This document shows, in pieces, positions 62,150-64,000 of a stretch of 64,000 bases of DNA. Below the pieces are notes generated by a model, which was given only the letters and a program-made list of their open reading frames with translations, ran no database searches and had not been told where the DNA came from. The stretch's first letter is position 1. Every line of letters starts with the position of its first letter. The DNA comes from Sphingomonas echinoides (GTDB taxonomy: Bacteria > Pseudomonadota > Alphaproteobacteria > Sphingomonadales > Sphingomonadaceae), in NCBI RefSeq assembly GCF_029623395.1, contig NZ_JAPYKK010000013.1, forward strand, positions 1 through 64,000, in the 5' to 3' direction. Both the position numbers and the translations under genes were made by a program.

Positions 62150-63475
62150 ATGCACGCCACCGGCCCGATTCACTTGCTGCTCGTCGGTGCCCCCGGAAGC
62201 GAATTTAGCCTTGCCGCCGCGATGGCGCGCGACGCAGGCGCGCATGTCGCGCTGGCCGACTGCGCGAAGACCGCCTTGCTGATGCTGCGCGACGACGGTG
62301 GGGATATCGTGATGATCGATATCGCCGAAGACGTCGGGAGCTTCATTGCGCAACTCCGCTCGGAACGGATCGCCGTCCCCGTGCTGGCTTGCGGGATCGA
62401 TGCGCCCGCGGACCGGGCCGTCGCTGCGATCCGCGCCGGCGCGCGCGACTATGTCCCGCTCCCGCCGCAGGCCGACTTGATTGCCGCGGCCATCCTGTCG
62501 GTCGCGCAGCACGGCACCCGCATGGTGGGCGACGACCCGGCGCTGGGCCGTGCCCTCGCGCTCGGCTTGGCGATGGCCCATTCGAATGCCCCGCTCCTCA
62601 TCGTCGGCGAAGCGGGCTGCGGGAAGGAAATCTTCGCACGCGCGATGCACGACGCGTCCGGGAGACGCGGGCGCTTCGTTGCGATCGACTGTGCGAGCAC
62701 CAGCACCGACATTCTCGAATCGGAACTGTTCGGTCACGAGGTCGGGGCGTTTCCCGGTGCGATCGCGCGGCGGCGGGGACGGCTTGAGGAAGCCTATGAC
62801 GGCACGGTGTTCCTGCGCGACGTGGAAGCCTTGTCGCCCGCTATCCAGGCACGGATGCTTACGGCGTTGCAGGGGCAGCATGTCCATCATCCGATTGTCG
62901 AGCCGTCCGGGCTCCGCGCTCGGATCATGGCGAGTACGGCCGCCGATCTCGACATGCGCGTTGCCAAGGGCCTGTTCCAGGGCAATTTGCTCGCGCGCCT
63001 TGGCCTCGTGCGGATCGCGGTGCCGCCGCTGCGCGCGCGGCCGGGTGACATCGTCCCGATGGCGCAATATTTCGCTGATCGCTTTGCGCTCGCCAACGAT
63101 GTTCCCGCACGCCCTTTCGGCAAGGAGGCGATCGGCCTGCTTCAGAAGCACGACTGGCCCGGCAATGTCCGCGAGCTGGAAGATACCGTTCATCGTGCGG
63201 TGCTGCTCAATCGCGATCCCAGCATTGCCGCCAGCGCGATCGTGACGATCGACGGCGCCAGCCTTGGCGCTGCCCCCGCGACGGTGATCGACCGCAACGG
63301 CTTCGTCGGCTGTACGGTCGAGGACATGGAACGCGACCTGATCCTCCATACGCTGCACCATTGCCGCGGCAACCGGACCTCGGCGTCGACGATCCTCGGC
63401 ATTTCGGTGCGGACGATGCGCAACAAGCTGAAGACCTTCATCGAGGCGGGGATTCCCGTCTCACCCGCGCTGTGA
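62150..63475 (+). CDS. flbD: FlbD-like sigma54 activator homologue with degenerate motifs
   Basis: 441 residues. Atypical receiver (no acidic pair, LPPQ instead of the K motif), AAA+ domain and Fis-type helix-turn-helix ([20 protein letters not shown]). Layout and the [19 protein letters not shown] stretch match Caulobacter FlbD. Walker A is intact (GEAGCGKE, residues 153-160), but the sigma54-contact loop is GAFPGA (199-204, Thr to Pro) and Walker B is FLRDVEAL (R223-D224 where DE is expected). It may bind DNA without activating sigma54. Lies 4 bp after fliN. Confidence 0.88.
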   Translation: MHATGPIHLLLVGAPGSEFSLAAAMARDAGAHVALADCAKTALLMLRDDGGDIVMIDIAEDVGSFIAQLRSERIAVPVLACGIDAPADRAVAAIRAGARDYVPLPPQADLIAAAILSVAQHGTRMVGDDPALGRALALGLAMAHSNAPLLIVGEAGCGKEIFARAMHDASGRRGRFVAIDCASTSTDILESELFGHEVGAFPGAIARRRGRLEEAYDGTVFLRDVEALSPAIQARMLTALQGQHVHHPIVEPSGLRARIMASTAADLDMRVAKGLFQGNLLARLGLVRIAVPPLRARPGDIVPMAQYFADRFALANDVPARPFGKEAIGLLQKHDWPGNVRELEDTVHRAVLLNRDPSIAASAIVTIDGASLGAAPATVIDRNGFVGCTVEDMERDLILHTLHHCRGNRTSASTILGISVRTMRNKLKTFIEAGIPVSPAL

Positions 63476-63485
63476 ACCGCCGGAC

Positions 63486-64000
63486 ATGACCGCAACCCTC
63501 AACACCTTGATCCGCCGCTTCGGGATCAACCGCGATCTCGCGCTGGCGGGCAGCGTCATCGCGATCATCGCGATGCTGATCCTGCCGCTGCCGCCCTTGT
63601 TGCTCGACATGGGACTGGCGCTGTCGATCACCTTGTCGGTGATGATCCTGATGACCGCGCTGTTCATCGAAAAGCCGCTGGAACTGTCCGCCTTCCCCAC
63701 GATCCTGCTGATCGCGACGATGCTCCGGCTGGGGCTCAACCTTGCCTCGACCCGGCTCATCCTGGCGCATGGCCATGAGGGGAGTCATGCCGCGGGCGGC
63801 GTGATCGGCGCGTTCGGCGAATTCCTGATGGGCGGCGAGCCCGTGATCGGTCTTACCATCTTCGCGATCCTGGTGGTGATCAACTTCGTGGTCATCACCA
63901 AGGGGTCGGGCCGCATCGCGGAAGTTGCCGCGCGCTTCAGCCTGGACGCGATGCCCGGCAAGCAGATGGCGATCGACGCCGATCTGTCGGCAGGCATGAT
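63486..64000 (+). CDS. flhA: Flagellar export apparatus protein FlhA, N-terminal part (3' end outside window)
   Basis: First 171 codons of a frame that stays open to the window end. [60 protein letters not shown] and the [26 protein letters not shown] loop (in parts) are FlhA hallmarks. Starts 10 bp after flbD. Confidence 0.97.
   Translation, partial: MTATLNTLIRRFGINRDLALAGSVIAIIAMLILPLPPLLLDMGLALSITLSVMILMTALFIEKPLELSAFPTILLIATMLRLGLNLASTRLILAHGHEGSHAAGGVIGAFGEFLMGGEPVIGLTIFAILVVINFVVITKGSGRIAEVAARFSLDAMPGKQMAIDADLSAGM

Noticed and set aside
1..64000. CRISPR arrays, tRNA or rRNA genes, prophage genes, complete insertion sequences
   Set aside because: Looked for throughout; no regularly spaced repeats, RNA gene folds, phage structural genes or transposases were seen.

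Overview
The window looks like chromosomal DNA of a motile, GC-rich alphaproteobacterium, most likely a sphingomonad (Sphingomonas or a close relative). The main reasons are the alphaproteobacterial flagellar regulators FlaF, FliX, FlbD and a FlaEY-like protein, the alphaproteobacterial form of LexA box (GAAC-N7-GAAC) before uvrA, and the overall gene content. No rRNA, tRNA, CRISPR array or complete insertion sequence was seen. Taxonomy is an inference from gene families only.

Layout. 1-3.5 kb: the end of a flagellar hook operon (fliK, flgD) and a membrane GGDEF-EAL protein. 3.7-7.8 kb: a hydroxyproline-type catabolic operon (DHDPS-family deaminase, 4-hydroxyproline epimerase, GntR regulator, permease). 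8.0-13.2 kb: a TRIC-like channel, then uvrA with an SOS box; fused to the uvrA stop codon is a coupled three-gene cassette (stand-alone colicin-E3-type RNase domain, an unknown 110-residue protein, an ImmA/IrrE metalloprotease) in AT-richer DNA. 13.2-13.8 kb: a decayed brnTA toxin-antitoxin pair with a 92-bp palindromic repeat sitting in brnT. 14-24.3 kb: amino-acid permease, DUF885 hydrolase, glpK-glpF, and divergently aldehyde dehydrogenase, Zn alcohol dehydrogenase and oleate hydratase. 24.5-32 kb: an HNH protein, RsgA, a FixL/FixJ-like two-component pair and an outer-membrane barrel.

32.2-64 kb is a nearly continuous motility locus: a chemoreceptor; flaF; a HAD-like protein plus methyltransferase (probably flagellin modification); one long operon motA-STAS-cheY-cheA-cheW-cheR-cheB-cheY-cheD-x-motB-fliL-pilZ; fliN-fliO-fliP; flgC-fliE-fliQ-fliR-flhB; fliX; flgI-flgJ-flgN; flaEY-flgB; fliG-fliH; and fliF-fliN-flbD-flhA (flhA runs off the end). 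Together these supply the export gate, MS ring, C ring, rod and P ring, motor and complete chemotaxis pathway. Hook, filament, FliM, FliI and FliJ genes are not in the window.

Two points stand out. First, a DNA-damage-linked toxin cassette (SOS box, uvrA, E3-type RNase, unknown protein, ImmA/IrrE protease) that may be an undescribed toxin system. Second, a recurring TCCTATAAT element lies about 25-70 bp before most motility operons, while the local FlbD homologue has lost the GAFTGA threonine and the Walker B acidic pair, suggesting that flagellar transcription here does not follow the Caulobacter sigma54/FlbD scheme.
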